Source: Ideonella margarita (GTDB lineage Bacteria; Pseudomonadota; Gammaproteobacteria; Burkholderiales; Burkholderiaceae_C). Taken from it: a DNA stretch of 64,000 nucleotides. Location of the stretch: assembly GCF_038066635.1 (NCBI RefSeq), contig NZ_JBBUTI010000001.1, forward strand, positions 124,001 through 188,000, written 5' to 3'. Positions 53,157 to 62,085 of this stretch are shown in pieces. The position numbers and the translations under genes were made by a program. The notes beneath the pieces are model-generated. The model ran no database searches. It worked only from the letters and a program-made list of their open reading frames with translations, and was not told where the DNA came from. How positions within the stretch are numbered: position 1 is the stretch's first letter; every line of letters starts with the position of its first letter.

Positions 53157-53840
53157 TCAGGCAGTGACGCTGACGCTGAAGCTGGCCGTGGCGCTGACGT
53201 CGGCGCCGCCCATCATGTCGGCATAGCGGCTGGCCAGCTGGTTCAGGAACGCGTTCACGTCGATGCCGCCGCTCTCGGGTGGCTCTGGTGGTGGCCCGTC
53301 GCCCTGCCCATGTCCACGCTCGTGCCCGAGCCCCTGCGCCTGGCCCTGCGCCTCGGCCGCGGCCATCATCTGCTCGCGGAACTGGTCGATCTCGTCGGTC
53401 GATAGATCACCGCTGCCGTCGCCGTCGATGGCCTTGAACAGGGCCTGAACTTCGCTGCTGGCGCCTTCCAGCCCGAACTCGTCGGCGGACACGCTGCCGC
53501 TGTCATCGCTGTCCAGCGACGCGACCGGATCCCCCGGCGGCTGCCCCATCGGGCGGCCCCCGCCCATCTGCTGCAGGCCCGCGAACTGCGCGGTCGACAT
53601 GTCGTTGCTGAAGCTGGAGGGTGGCGGGCCGTGGTGGCCATGGTGCCCTCCGCGCGTTGCGCTGCCGGTGGCTGACGTGCTGGCCTCGGCATCCGTCGTC
53701 GCGGTGGTCGATGCTGCCGCGTAGCTGGCCGATGTGCCGGCAGTGCTGTTGGTGGCGCTGCCTTTGCCGAGCGAGCTGGCCGCCTGTTTCGACAACAGGC
53801 TCCAGAGCTGGCTGTTCGATGCATTGGATGAGACGTTCAT
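53157..53840 (-). CDS. EF-hand calcium-binding protein without classical signal peptide
   Basis: 227 aa from ATG 53840 (AGGAG 5 bases upstream). Two EF-hand loops: SLDSDDSGSVSADEFG and AIDGDGSGDLSTDEID, both with the Asp-x-Asp-x-Ser-Gly-x-x-x-x-x-Glu spacing. The N-terminus is Ser/Ala/Thr-rich and non-cleavable, the middle has the His-rich stretch GGHHGHHGPPP, and the end is a Ser/Val beta-like tail (ATASFSVSVTA). Resembles extracellular EF-hand proteins of Burkholderiales that lack signal peptides. Export route unknown. Confidence 0.8.
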   Translation of the reverse strand: MNVSSNASNSQLWSLLSKQAASSLGKGSATNSTAGTSASYAAASTTATTDAEASTSATGSATRGGHHGHHGPPPSSFSNDMSTAQFAGLQQMGGGRPMGQPPGDPVASLDSDDSGSVSADEFGLEGASSEVQALFKAIDGDGSGDLSTDEIDQFREQMMAAAEAQGQAQGLGHERGHGQGDGPPPEPPESGGIDVNAFLNQLASRYADMMGGADVSATASFSVSVTA

Positions 53841-53907
53841 CGCATCTCCTTTCAAACGAAGGTGGGTGGGTTGGATGGCATGGTTGCCGGCTTGTGGCGC
53901 CGGTTCA

Positions 53908-54792
53908 TCAGCGATCGCGGGGGCCTTCGCCCGCCTCGAAGAGGTAACCCACCCCGCGCACCGTCTGGATGACGCGCGGCGCCTGCGGGTTGTCGTGCAA
54001 TTTCTGGCGCAGGCGCGAGACCATCATGTCCACGGTGCGCGCGGCGTTCGGTGTGGCGCCGGGCGCGGTGTACGGGGCGGTGTCCCCGGGGCTTGATCCG
54101 CCATCGCTCACCAAGGCCAGCAGGTGTTCACGGCCCAGCGCGCTGTGCGGCGCACGCAGAAAGGCGCGCAGCAGCCGCATTTCCGGCTCCGACACCTGCA
54201 CGCGCAGCCCGGTGGGCGTGTGCAGTTGCCGGGTCACCGGGTTGAGCCACCAGCCGCCCACTTGCAGCGGCTCGTCTTGCGGCTCCGGTGTCGGGGCGCT
54301 GTCGGCGGTCGGCCGAAACCGCGCCAGGTAGAGCAGGCGCGCCACCCGGGCGCGCAGCTCGCGGGGGTCAAAGGGTTGGGCGATCACTGCGTCGGCGCCC
54401 AGCTCGAAGGCCGCCGTGCGGTCGGTGGCGCCGCCGTGGCCCTGCAGCACGATGACCGGCAATGTGGGGCAGCGGTCGCGCAGGCCGCGCAGGCGCTGCC
54501 AGGCGTCCAGCCCGTGGCGGGTGCCGCGCTGCGCCCGGGCGTCCGGGTCCATCAGCAGCAGGTCGTGGCCGTCGCGGTGCGCCGTTTCAATCGCGTCGGC
54601 GTCCGCCGTGTCATGCACGTCGTGGCCATGCACCTGCAGGCACAGTGCGGCCCAGCGGCGCATGTGTTCGTCTGGCGCCACCACCAGCACGCGGCCCGGT
54701 GCTGCGGCCGTGCGGGTGGTGCGGGCGGGTACGTCGGTGGCGGGTCTGGCGGCGGGAGCGTTGCGCGAACGGGGGGTCTCGGAGGCGGGCAT
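53908..54792 (-). CDS. OmpR-type response regulator with degenerate receiver
   Basis: 294 aa from ATG 54792. The receiver (about 34-150) keeps a probable phosphorylation Asp82 but lacks the acidic pair (APDE at 39-42), the Thr/Ser switch (Gln117) and the conserved Lys (Gln139). The C-terminal winged-helix domain has the usual EMRLLRAFLRAP and VSRLRQKLHDN elements, with an insertion of about 25 residues (SDGGSSPGDTAP...). No histidine kinase gene is adjacent. It is 67 bases upstream of the EF-hand gene, so it may control it, probably without phosphorylation. Confidence 0.85.
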   Translation of the reverse strand: MPASETPRSRNAPAARPATDVPARTTRTAAAPGRVLVVAPDEHMRRWAALCLQVHGHDVHDTADADAIETAHRDGHDLLLMDPDARAQRGTRHGLDAWQRLRGLRDRCPTLPVIVLQGHGGATDRTAAFELGADAVIAQPFDPRELRARVARLLYLARFRPTADSAPTPEPQDEPLQVGGWWLNPVTRQLHTPTGLRVQVSEPEMRLLRAFLRAPHSALGREHLLALVSDGGSSPGDTAPYTAPGATPNAARTVDMMVSRLRQKLHDNPQAPRVIQTVRGVGYLFEAGEGPRDR

Positions 54793-54877
54793 GGTGGCAA
54801 CCTGAAAAGGATTGCCTCGCAGTCTGCCGATGGCGGTTCCAGCGTTTTCCCCCATCAAGGGCCGCGTGATCGCCCTA

Positions 54878-54906
54878 TTTACAGAGCCTTAACGCGCCAG
54901 CAACAA
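54878..54906 (-). promoter_or_regulatory. Possible promoter of the degenerate regulator gene
   Basis: On the minus strand TTGTTG (54906-54901), 17 bases, TGTAAA (54883-54878). Moderate match to sigma-70. It predicts a leader of about 80 bases before ATG 54792. Confidence 0.4.
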
Positions 54907-54948
54907 AGGCTGCCTGCAGGTGCTGGCCAAGGTATTGTCAGTCCGCGC

Positions 54949-56094
54949 TCAGCGCTGGAACCGGCCGTCGGGCCCGATGATGGCCAGGTCGGCGTAGTCG
55001 AGGCCGCTGTGGTCCTGGGCGCTGAAAGACACGTCCAGACCGCCCAGGTCCACCCGCTGCATGCGCTCCAGCGCCTGAACCAGGCTGGCGCGGTCGGGGT
55101 TGCGGCCGGCGCGGCGCAGCGCTTCCACCAGCACCTTCGCGGCTGCAAAACCTTCGACCATCGCCGGGCTGACGTTCTGGATGCCCTTGGCCTTGGCCAG
55201 GGCCAGCACGTCCTTGATCATCGGCGTCGAGATCGAGCGCTCGGACGGAAACACCTGGCTGACGATGGTGCCGCGGGCCACATCGCCCAGCTGCTTGATG
55301 AATCCGTCCGATGCATTGTTCGACAGCGTCACCAGCTGGGCACGCGAGCCCGCCGCCCGCAGCGCCTTCATGCCGTCGACCACGGCCGTGCCCGAACCCA
55401 CGTACAGCACGGCCTGCGCCTGCGCATTCACCACCACCGGCGTGAGCTGGCTGAAATCGGGCTTGCTGCGGTCGTAACGCTCATGCGCGGCCGGGCTCAG
55501 GCCGGCGGTCTTCAGGGCCTTGAGCGCGCCCTGCACGGCGTCGTCGCCGAAGCTGTCATTCACCTGCACCAGGGCCACACGGGTGATGCCGGTGTTCACC
55601 AGGTGGGCCACGGCGCGCTCGGCTTCGCGCTGGTAGGCCGCGCGCACATTGAACACCCAAGGCTGTACCGGCTTGTGCAGCACCATGGCGCCAGTGGACG
55701 GCCCGACCAACGGGATGCGGTTGGCGCTCAACAGCGGCAGCAGCGCCTGGTTGTGCGGCGTGCCGCGGGTCAGGAACAAGGCGATCACGCCGCTGTCGAT
55801 CAGCTGTTTGGCGTTGTCCATCGAGCGCTGCACGTCGAACTGGTCGTCCAGCGTCTGCAGCTCGATCTTCTGGCCGTTCACGCCACCCTGGGCATTCACC
55901 GCATCGATCCACAGCAGCGCGCCCTGACGAGCCTCGCTGGAGGTGGCAGCCACCGGGCCGGTCAGCCCCACCGTCTGTCCGACGCGGATCTGGGCCTGGG
56001 CCGTTGCGCCGGCCAGTGCCAACGCCAGCACCATCAAGGTCGCACGCCCACGCGCTGCGACCACCCGAACAACCTGGTGGTGAACTTGCCCCAT
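54949..56094 (-). CDS. Branched-chain-type ABC solute-binding protein, orphan
   Basis: 381 aa from ATG 56094. Signal peptide about 1-35 (LAGATAQAQ). Periplasmic-binding fold type I: IRVGQTVGLTGPVAATS, LQTLDDQFDVQRSMDNAKQLI, and the ligand-pocket regions. No permease or ATPase genes are nearby. The ligand is not identifiable. Divergent from uvrA. Confidence 0.88.
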   Translation of the reverse strand: MGQVHHQVVRVVAARGRATLMVLALALAGATAQAQIRVGQTVGLTGPVAATSSEARQGALLWIDAVNAQGGVNGQKIELQTLDDQFDVQRSMDNAKQLIDSGVIALFLTRGTPHNQALLPLLSANRIPLVGPSTGAMVLHKPVQPWVFNVRAAYQREAERAVAHLVNTGITRVALVQVNDSFGDDAVQGALKALKTAGLSPAAHERYDRSKPDFSQLTPVVVNAQAQAVLYVGSGTAVVDGMKALRAAGSRAQLVTLSNNASDGFIKQLGDVARGTIVSQVFPSERSISTPMIKDVLALAKAKGIQNVSPAMVEGFAAAKVLVEALRRAGRNPDRASLVQALERMQRVDLGGLDVSFSAQDHSGLDYADLAIIGPDGRFQR

Positions 56095-56303
56095 CGTCTT
56101 CCAACCTCTTCTTGACTGCTTGTGCCCGAGATTCTGAGGGGATTTCATGACGGCCCGTTGTGGATAGCGCGAACAGGGTCGATCCTGATTTCGCGTCAAT
56201 CCCGAGACGCCGCTGAACAAGGGCCCGCATCGATGCCCCCGACCGCCCACGCCAGCCTCGTGCATGGCAACATGTCAGGTTCCATGATGTCTTCGTACCT
56301 GCC

Positions 56304-59300
56304 ATGTCCGACGGTCTGATTCATATTCGCGGCGCCCGCCAGCACAACCTGAAGAACCTGGACCTGGACATCCGCACCGGCGAGATGACCGTGGTGACCG
56401 GCCCCAGCGGCTCGGGCAAGTCCAGCCTGGTGTTCGACACGCTGTATGCCGAGGGCCAGCGCCGCTACGTCGAGACCTTCAGCGCCTACGCGCGGCAGTT
56501 CCTCGACCGCATGGACCGCCCGGCCGTAGACAAGGTCGACGGCGTGCCGCCAGCCATCGCCATCGACCAGACCAACCCGGTGCGCACCAGCCGCTCCACG
56601 GTTGGCACGATGACCGAGCTGAACGATCACCTGAAGCTGCTCTACGCCCGCGCCGCGCAGCTGTTTGATCGTGAAACCGCGCTGCCGGTGCGCCACGACA
56701 CGGCCGACACCATCTATGAAGACCTGCGCCAGCGCGCCGCCGCCAGCGGTGACCCGCGCCTGGTGGTGACCTTCCCGGTGGAACTGCCCGCCAACACCAC
56801 TGCCGAGCAGCTGGAGCAGTGGCTGCAGGCCAGCGGTTTCTCTCGCGTGCAGGCCGAGCGGGTGGTGGAAGACAAGAAGGTGCTGGACGTGGTGGCTGAC
56901 CGCTTCCGCTTCAGCAACGCCGAGCGGGTGCGCGTGATGGAGGCGATCGAGCTTGGCCTCAAGCGCGGCAGTGGCCGGCTGGCGGTGTATGCGCTGAACG
57001 TCGTGCCCTCAGGCCCTGCGGCTGAGGCTCCCGCCGAAGTGGTGGACGGCGACACCCAGCTCTGGCGCTACTCCACCGGCCTGCATTGCCCGGAGAGTGA
57101 CCTGCGCTACGGCGATCCGCAGCCGGCGCTGTTCAGTTTCAACTCGGCCTACGGCGCATGCGAAACCTGCCGCGGCTTCGGCCGGGTGATCGGCGTGGAT
57201 TTCGGCCTGGTCATTCCGGATGAGCGCAAGACGCTGCGCAACGGCGCCATCAAGCCGATGCAGACGCCGGCCTGGAAAGAGTGCCAGGACGACCTGGTGA
57301 AGTACGCCGGTGAGGCCGGCATTCCGCGTGACACCGCCTGGAACATGCTGTCGCAGGCCCAGCGCGACTGGGTGCTGGAAGGCTCGCCCGCCTGGACGGG
57401 CAACTGGAACAAGGCCTGGTACGGCGTGCGGCGCTTCTTCGAGTACCTCGAAAGCAAGTCGTACAAGATGCACATCCGCGTGCTGCTGTCGAAGTACCGC
57501 AGCTACACGCCGTGCGGCACCTGCGGCGGCGCGCGCCTGAAGCTCGAAGCGCTGCAGTGGCGCCTGGGCAGTGTCGAGAACGCCAACGCCGTGCTGAAGC
57601 CGGCGCTGCGCAATCTGCCGGTGGGCGCACGCTGGAGCCGTGAGCAGCTTGAAGCCCTGCCGGGCCTGAGCCTGCATGACCTGATGCTGCTGCCCATCGA
57701 GCGGCTGCGCACCTTCTTCGACACCCTGCAATTGCCCGACGTGCTGCACGACGAGGCGCTGAAGCTGCTGCTCGATGAAGTGCGCAACCGCATCCGCTAC
57801 CTGTGCGACGTGGGCCTGGGTTACCTCACGCTGGACCGCCAGAGCCGCACGCTGAGTGGCGGCGAGGTGCAGCGCATCAACCTCACCACGGCACTCGGCA
57901 CCTCGCTGGTCAACACCATGTTCGTGCTGGATGAGCCGAGCATCGGCCTGCACCCGCGCGACATGAACCGCATCGTGCAGGCCATGCACCGCCTGCGCGA
58001 CGCTGGCAACACGCTGGTGGTGGTGGAGCACGACCCCGCCGTGATGCTGGCCGCCGACCGCCTGATCGACATGGGCCCCGGCCCGGGCGAGCGTGGCGGG
58101 CAGATCGTGTTCGACGGCACGCCCTCGCAGGCCCGCCATGCTGACACCCTCACTGGCGCCTACCTGGGCGCCCGCAAGACGGTGGGCATGGGCTTCAAGC
58201 GCGCGGTGGTCGACAGCACCCCGCGCCTGATTCTTGAAGGCGCGCGGCAGAACAACCTGAAAGACGTGCATGTGCAGTTCCCGCTGCAATGCCTGACGGT
58301 GGTGACAGGCGTGTCGGGCTCCGGCAAGAGCACGCTGGTGCAGGACGTGCTGGTGCCGGCGCTGAGCCGCCACTTCGGCAAGGCCACCGAAACCCCGGGC
58401 GAGCATGACCGCCTGCTGGGCGTTGACCACCTGGCTGATGCAGTGTTCGTCGATCAATCGCCGATCGGCAAGACGGCGCGCTCCAACCCGGCCAGCTACG
58501 TCGGCGCGTTCGACGAGATCCGCAAGCTCTTTGCCGTGGCGCCGCTCGCGGCCGAGCGCAGCTACACCGCCGGCATGTTCAGCTTCAACGCCGGTGACGG
58601 CCGCTGCCCGACCTGCGGCGGCTCGGGCTTCGAGCATGTGGAGATGCAGTTCCTGAGCGACGTGTACCTGCGTTGCCCGGACTGTGACGGCCGCCGCTAC
58701 CGCGCTGAAATCCTCGACGTGAAGATCAGCCGCGGTGACCGCGAACTCAGCATCGCCGACACGCTGGACCTGACGGTGAGCGAGGCCGTGAAGCTGTTCG
58801 CCGCCGATCGCGAGGTGGTGCGCACGCTGCAGCCCATCGTCGATGTGGGCCTGGATTACGTGCGCCTGGGCCAGCCCGTGCCGACGCTGTCGGGCGGTGA
58901 GGCCCAGCGCCTGAAGCTGGCGGGTTTCCTGGCTGAAGCCGCTTCCACGCCGCGGCAGAAGCTGGCGAAGAAGGGAACGCTGTTCATCTTCGACGAGCCG
59001 ACCACCGGCCTGCACTTCGACGACATCGCCAAGCTGATGCGGGCGATGCGCAAGCTGCTCGACGCCGGCCATTCGCTGCTGGTGATCGAGCACAACCTGG
59101 ACGTGATCCGCGCGGCCGACTGGCTGATCGACCTCGGCCCCGAAGGCGGTGATGCCGGCGGCTGGGTGGTGGCCACGGGCACGCCCGAAGAGGTGCGCCT
59201 GCACCCCACCTCCCACACCGGCAAGGCGCTGGCCGAGTACGACGGCGCCTTGGGCGTGAGCGAAAAGATGGTGGCGGCCGATGGCGGCGCCTACCTGGGC

Positions 59301-62045
59301 AGCAAGCTGCGCGAGCGGCGCGTGGAGGACGAGTCCATCCGCATCGTCAATGCCCGCGAGCACAACCTGAAGTCGCTGAACGTCGACATTCCGCGCGGCA
59401 AGTTCAGCGTGGTCACGGGCGTATCGGGCTCGGGCAAATCAACGCTGGCGTTTGACATCCTGTTCAACGAGGGTCAGCGGCGCTACCTCGAATCGCTGAA
59501 TGCCTATGCGCGCAGCATCGTGCAGCCGGCAGGCCGGCCCGAGGTGGATGCCGTGTGGGGCATTCCGCCCACGGTGGCGATCGAGCAGCGCCTGAGCCGC
59601 GGTGGCCGCAAGAGCACGGTGGCCACCACCACCGAGGTCTGGCACTTCCTGCGCCTGCTGTGGGTGAAGCTCGGCCTGCAGCACTGCGTGCACGACGGTG
59701 CACCGGTGATGCCGCAGACCGCAGAGAGCATTGCCGCGCAGCTGCTGCGCGACCACATGGGCCAGCACATCGGCTTGCTGGCGCCGCTGGTGGTGAACCG
59801 CAAGGGCGTCTACACCGACCTGGCCAAGTGGGCCAAGGCGCGTGGCCACACGCACCTGCGGGTGGATGGCGAATTCCTGCCGGTCGACCCCTGGCCGCGC
59901 CTGGACCGTTTCAAGGAACACACGCTGGAGTTGCCGGTGGGCGACCTGGTGGTGCGCGCGGACAACGAGGCCGAACTGCGTCGCCTGCTGGCGCTGGCGC
60001 TGGACGTGGGTAAGGGCGTGATGCACCTGCTGAGCCCGCTGGACGGCCTGGCGGGGCTGATCGAGTCGGGTGAATCCACGGCGCAGGTGGGCACGCTGAA
60101 GGTGTTTTCCACCAAGCGGGCCTGCCCGCAATGCGGCACCAGCTACCCCGAGCTGGACCCGCGCATGTTCAGCTACAACAGCAAGCACGGCTGGTGCACC
60201 ACCTGCGTGGGCACGGGCCTGGCGCTGACGCGCGAGCAACGCAAGGCCTTTGACGACAGCGTCAAGGACGATGACAACAAGGGCCGCGAACAGAGCTTCC
60301 CGAGCGAGGAGCCGGACGTTGAAGGCGTGGCCGGTGAGCCATGCCCGGATTGCCACGGCGCGCGCCTGAACCTGTCGTCACGCGGCGTCACCTTCGCCCA
60401 CAAGGCCATCCATGAAGTGGCGCAGTGGTCGGTGCGCGACACGCTGGCCTGGGTGGATGGCCTGGCGCTGGTTGGCCGCGAAGCCGGCATTGCGCGTGAC
60501 GTGGTGGTCGAGATTCGCAACCGCCTGGCCTTCCTCGAAGAAGTGGGTCTGGGTTATCTGACGCTTGACCGCGCCGCGCCCACCTTGAGCGGCGGCGAGG
60601 CCCAGCGCATTCGCCTGGCCGCGCAGCTGGGCAGCAACCTGCAGGGCGTCTGCTACGTGCTGGACGAGCCGACCATCGGCCTGCACCCGCACGACAACGG
60701 CATCCTGCTGAACGCGCTGAAGAACCTGAGCGATCGGGGCAATACGCTGGTCGTGGTCGAGCACGACGAAGACACGATCCGCCGGGCTGACCACATCATC
60801 GACATCGGCCCGGGCGCCGGCAAACGTGGTGGCCGGTTGGTGGCCCAAGGCACGGCGGCCGACCTGGCGCTGGTGCCTGAATCGCTGACCGGCCGCTTCC
60901 TGGCCAACCCGCTGCACCACCCCTTGCATGCGCGCCGGCCGGTGACGGCTGACACGCCCGCCATCCAGGTGCGCGGCGCCACGCTGCACAACCTGCAGCA
61001 GGTGGATGCCGACGTGCCGCTGCACCGCCTGGTGGCGGTGACGGGGGTGTCCGGCTCCGGCAAGTCCACGCTGGCCCGTGACGTGCTGCTGGCCAATGTG
61101 GCCGCGCTGGTGACGGCCAAGGGCCGCAAGCCGGATGAAGCCGCGGCCTCGTCGGTGCTGCTCACCGGCTGCGCGTCGATCAGCGGCTGGGGCGTGGTGG
61201 AGCGCGTGCTGGAGGTGGACCAGACGCCGATCGGCAAGACGCCGCGCTCGTGCCCCGCCACCTACATCGGCTTCTGGGACGCCATCCGCAAGCTCTTCAC
61301 CGAAACGCTGGAGGCCAAGGCCCGTGGCTACACGGCGGCGCGCTTCTCGTTCAACACCGGCCAGGGGCGTTGCCCGGCCTGTGAAGGGCAGGGCATGCGC
61401 ACCATCGAGATGAGCTTCCTGCCCGATGTGAAGGTGCCTTGCGATGTGTGCCACGGCCAGCGCTTCAACACCGAAACGCTGGCGGTTACCTGGCGCGGCA
61501 AGAGCATCGGCGATGTGCTGAACATGGAGGTGGATGAGGCGGTGGAGTTCTTCGCCTCGATGCCGTCCATCTCGCATCCGCTGCAGCTGTTGAAGGATGT
61601 GGGCCTGGGCTACCTGACGCTGGGCCAGCCGTCGCCGACGCTGTCGGGCGGTGAGGCGCAGCGGATCAAGCTGGTGACCGAGCTCAGCAAGGTGCGCGAC
61701 GAGTTCATGTTTGCGCCGGCGGCTGCACCGGGTGATGCACCGCGGCCGCGCCGCGGACCGAAGCCGCCGCACACCCTGTACGTGCTGGACGAGCCGACCG
61801 TGGGCCTGCACATGGCCGACGTGGAGCGCCTGATCCATGTGCTGCACCGCCTGGTGGACGGCGGCCACAGCGTGGTGGTCATCGAGCATGACCTTGACGT
61901 GATGGCTGAAGCCGACTGGGTACTCGACCTCGGGCCGGACGGCGGCATCGCGGGTGGTCGCATCGTGGTGGCGGGCACGCCGGAGCAGGTCGTGGCGCAG
62001 GGCACACACACCGGGCGAGCACTGGGGCCGGTACTGGCACGCTGA
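56304..62045 (+). CDS. uvrA: Tandem fused (double-length) UvrA
   Basis: 1913 aa, about twice the usual 940. Four ABC ATPase modules are present. Walker A Thr/Gly motifs start at 32, 668, 1038 and 1580, and ABC signatures LSGGE start at 517, 862, 1428 and 1780. Residues 1 to about 1000 and about 1010 to 1913 each look like one UvrA, including zinc-finger Cys pairs (CETCRG, CPTCGG, CPQCGT, CPACEG) and a UvrB-binding-like insertion. UvrA scans DNA for damage with UvrB. A fused dimer in one chain could have two unequal damage sensors. A normal-length UvrA elsewhere in the genome cannot be excluded. No LexA box is evident upstream. Confidence 0.92.
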   Translation: MSDGLIHIRGARQHNLKNLDLDIRTGEMTVVTGPSGSGKSSLVFDTLYAEGQRRYVETFSAYARQFLDRMDRPAVDKVDGVPPAIAIDQTNPVRTSRSTVGTMTELNDHLKLLYARAAQLFDRETALPVRHDTADTIYEDLRQRAAASGDPRLVVTFPVELPANTTAEQLEQWLQASGFSRVQAERVVEDKKVLDVVADRFRFSNAERVRVMEAIELGLKRGSGRLAVYALNVVPSGPAAEAPAEVVDGDTQLWRYSTGLHCPESDLRYGDPQPALFSFNSAYGACETCRGFGRVIGVDFGLVIPDERKTLRNGAIKPMQTPAWKECQDDLVKYAGEAGIPRDTAWNMLSQAQRDWVLEGSPAWTGNWNKAWYGVRRFFEYLESKSYKMHIRVLLSKYRSYTPCGTCGGARLKLEALQWRLGSVENANAVLKPALRNLPVGARWSREQLEALPGLSLHDLMLLPIERLRTFFDTLQLPDVLHDEALKLLLDEVRNRIRYLCDVGLGYLTLDRQSRTLSGGEVQRINLTTALGTSLVNTMFVLDEPSIGLHPRDMNRIVQAMHRLRDAGNTLVVVEHDPAVMLAADRLIDMGPGPGERGGQIVFDGTPSQARHADTLTGAYLGARKTVGMGFKRAVVDSTPRLILEGARQNNLKDVHVQFPLQCLTVVTGVSGSGKSTLVQDVLVPALSRHFGKATETPGEHDRLLGVDHLADAVFVDQSPIGKTARSNPASYVGAFDEIRKLFAVAPLAAERSYTAGMFSFNAGDGRCPTCGGSGFEHVEMQFLSDVYLRCPDCDGRRYRAEILDVKISRGDRELSIADTLDLTVSEAVKLFAADREVVRTLQPIVDVGLDYVRLGQPVPTLSGGEAQRLKLAGFLAEAASTPRQKLAKKGTLFIFDEPTTGLHFDDIAKLMRAMRKLLDAGHSLLVIEHNLDVIRAADWLIDLGPEGGDAGGWVVATGTPEEVRLHPTSHTGKALAEYDGALGVSEKMVAADGGAYLGSKLRERRVEDESIRIVNAREHNLKSLNVDIPRGKFSVVTGVSGSGKSTLAFDILFNEGQRRYLESLNAYARSIVQPAGRPEVDAVWGIPPTVAIEQRLSRGGRKSTVATTTEVWHFLRLLWVKLGLQHCVHDGAPVMPQTAESIAAQLLRDHMGQHIGLLAPLVVNRKGVYTDLAKWAKARGHTHLRVDGEFLPVDPWPRLDRFKEHTLELPVGDLVVRADNEAELRRLLALALDVGKGVMHLLSPLDGLAGLIESGESTAQVGTLKVFSTKRACPQCGTSYPELDPRMFSYNSKHGWCTTCVGTGLALTREQRKAFDDSVKDDDNKGREQSFPSEEPDVEGVAGEPCPDCHGARLNLSSRGVTFAHKAIHEVAQWSVRDTLAWVDGLALVGREAGIARDVVVEIRNRLAFLEEVGLGYLTLDRAAPTLSGGEAQRIRLAAQLGSNLQGVCYVLDEPTIGLHPHDNGILLNALKNLSDRGNTLVVVEHDEDTIRRADHIIDIGPGAGKRGGRLVAQGTAADLALVPESLTGRFLANPLHHPLHARRPVTADTPAIQVRGATLHNLQQVDADVPLHRLVAVTGVSGSGKSTLARDVLLANVAALVTAKGRKPDEAAASSVLLTGCASISGWGVVERVLEVDQTPIGKTPRSCPATYIGFWDAIRKLFTETLEAKARGYTAARFSFNTGQGRCPACEGQGMRTIEMSFLPDVKVPCDVCHGQRFNTETLAVTWRGKSIGDVLNMEVDEAVEFFASMPSISHPLQLLKDVGLGYLTLGQPSPTLSGGEAQRIKLVTELSKVRDEFMFAPAAAPGDAPRPRRGPKPPHTLYVLDEPTVGLHMADVERLIHVLHRLVDGGHSVVVIEHDLDVMAEADWVLDLGPDGGIAGGRIVVAGTPEQVVAQGTHTGRALGPVLAR

Positions 62046-62085
62046 CGTCACAATCGGCCGCAACCACAACGTGTTTGTCGTGCCG

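Noticed and set aside
56095..56303. LexA box upstream of uvrA
   Set aside because: No CTGT-N8-ACAG palindrome was seen in the divergent gap.
57009..59363. Long minus-strand open frame inside uvrA
   Set aside because: Shadow of the UvrA reading frame; no domain.
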